Positions 62,713-62,838 of a stretch of DNA of 62,838 bases are shown in pieces. The notes beneath the pieces are model-generated. The model ran no database searches. It was not told where the DNA came from and worked only from the letters and a program-made list of their open reading frames with translations. Each line of letters starts with the position of its first letter. The first letter of the stretch is position 1. The position numbers were made by a program, and so were the translations under genes. The stretch is taken from the NCBI GenBank assembly GCA_009869945.1, contig WIXG01000406.1, positions 1 through 62,838 on the forward strand. The letters are read 5' to 3'. The DNA is from Mesaphorura yosii (lineage: Eukaryota > Arthropoda > Collembola > Poduromorpha > Tullbergiidae).

Positions 62713-62838
62713 CTAATTCTCGTCAACATCAGCATCACCCTCTTCATCAAAGTCACCCTCCTCGTCAGCGGTTGCCTCCTGGTATTGTTGGTACTCAGAA
62801 ACCAAGTCGTTCATGTTGGATTCGGCCTCGGTGAATTC
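62713..62838 (-). CDS. Beta-tubulin, C-terminal 41 residues
   Basis: The minus strand from the window edge to a TAG at 62713 reads [20 protein letters not shown] and then the acidic tail [20 protein letters not shown]. This is the invariant helix 12 end and the Glu-rich tail of beta-tubulin, which lies on the microtubule surface and binds motors and modifying enzymes. The tail is long, with three Gly-spaced acidic blocks, and differs from the common EEFDEEE form, so it could be used to assign an isotype. The 5' part of the gene is outside the window. Confidence 0.97.
   Translation of the reverse strand, partial: EFTEAESNMNDLVSEYQQYQEATADEEGDFDEEGDADVDEN

Noticed and set aside
1..62838. tRNA genes, rRNA, CRISPR arrays, LTR elements and intact DNA transposons
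   Set aside because: None could be supported by eye on either strand; a covariance-model and repeat-library scan would be needed to exclude them.

Overview
The window is eukaryotic nuclear DNA from an arthropod, most likely a hexapod. Every protein gene checked except the RING fragment, the tubulin fragment and short ORFs is split by GT-AG introns (many only 55-75 bases). Non-coding DNA is AT-rich, and several introns carry genes on the opposite strand. A complete odorant-binding protein points to Hexapoda, and a fungal-type secreted M28 aminopeptidase suggests a lineage that took up fungal genes. A springtail or another early-branching hexapod would fit, but the assignment is tentative. No CRISPR array, rRNA, convincing tRNA or intact transposon was found.

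Layout: 1-318 holds the 5' end of a RING-finger gene (minus). 0.9-16.0 kb holds two tandem SLC6 neurotransmitter transporters (minus), both with the TM1 aspartate of monoamine carriers. The downstream copy is divergent and carries a nested odorant-binding protein gene (plus) in an intron; the upstream copy is serotonin-transporter-like with two possible first exons. 16.0-23.2 kb is gene-poor. 23.2-30.2 kb is compact: a small secreted Cys-rich peptide (plus), Vps28 (minus), FKBP12 (plus) and Tmem68 (minus), the last with a nested BED-finger-like gene (plus). 31.7-38.6 kb is a RhoGEF of the ARHGEF10/17 type (minus), with a decayed zinc-finger gene in one intron. 41.9-53.9 kb is a long Gln/Asn/Ser-rich orphan gene (minus, 5' end unresolved). 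55.4-57.1 kb is the M28 aminopeptidase (plus) followed by a truncated tandem copy. 57.2-62.7 kb is non-coding, and the window ends in the 3' end of a beta-tubulin gene (minus).

The genes form no single pathway. The transporters and odorant-binding protein belong to neural or chemosensory function; Vps28, FKBP12, Tmem68, RhoGEF and tubulin are housekeeping or signalling genes; the aminopeptidase looks digestive or secreted. Exon boundaries were predicted by eye from splice sites, and each join was checked for reading-frame continuity. All family assignments rest on remembered motifs, not on searches.
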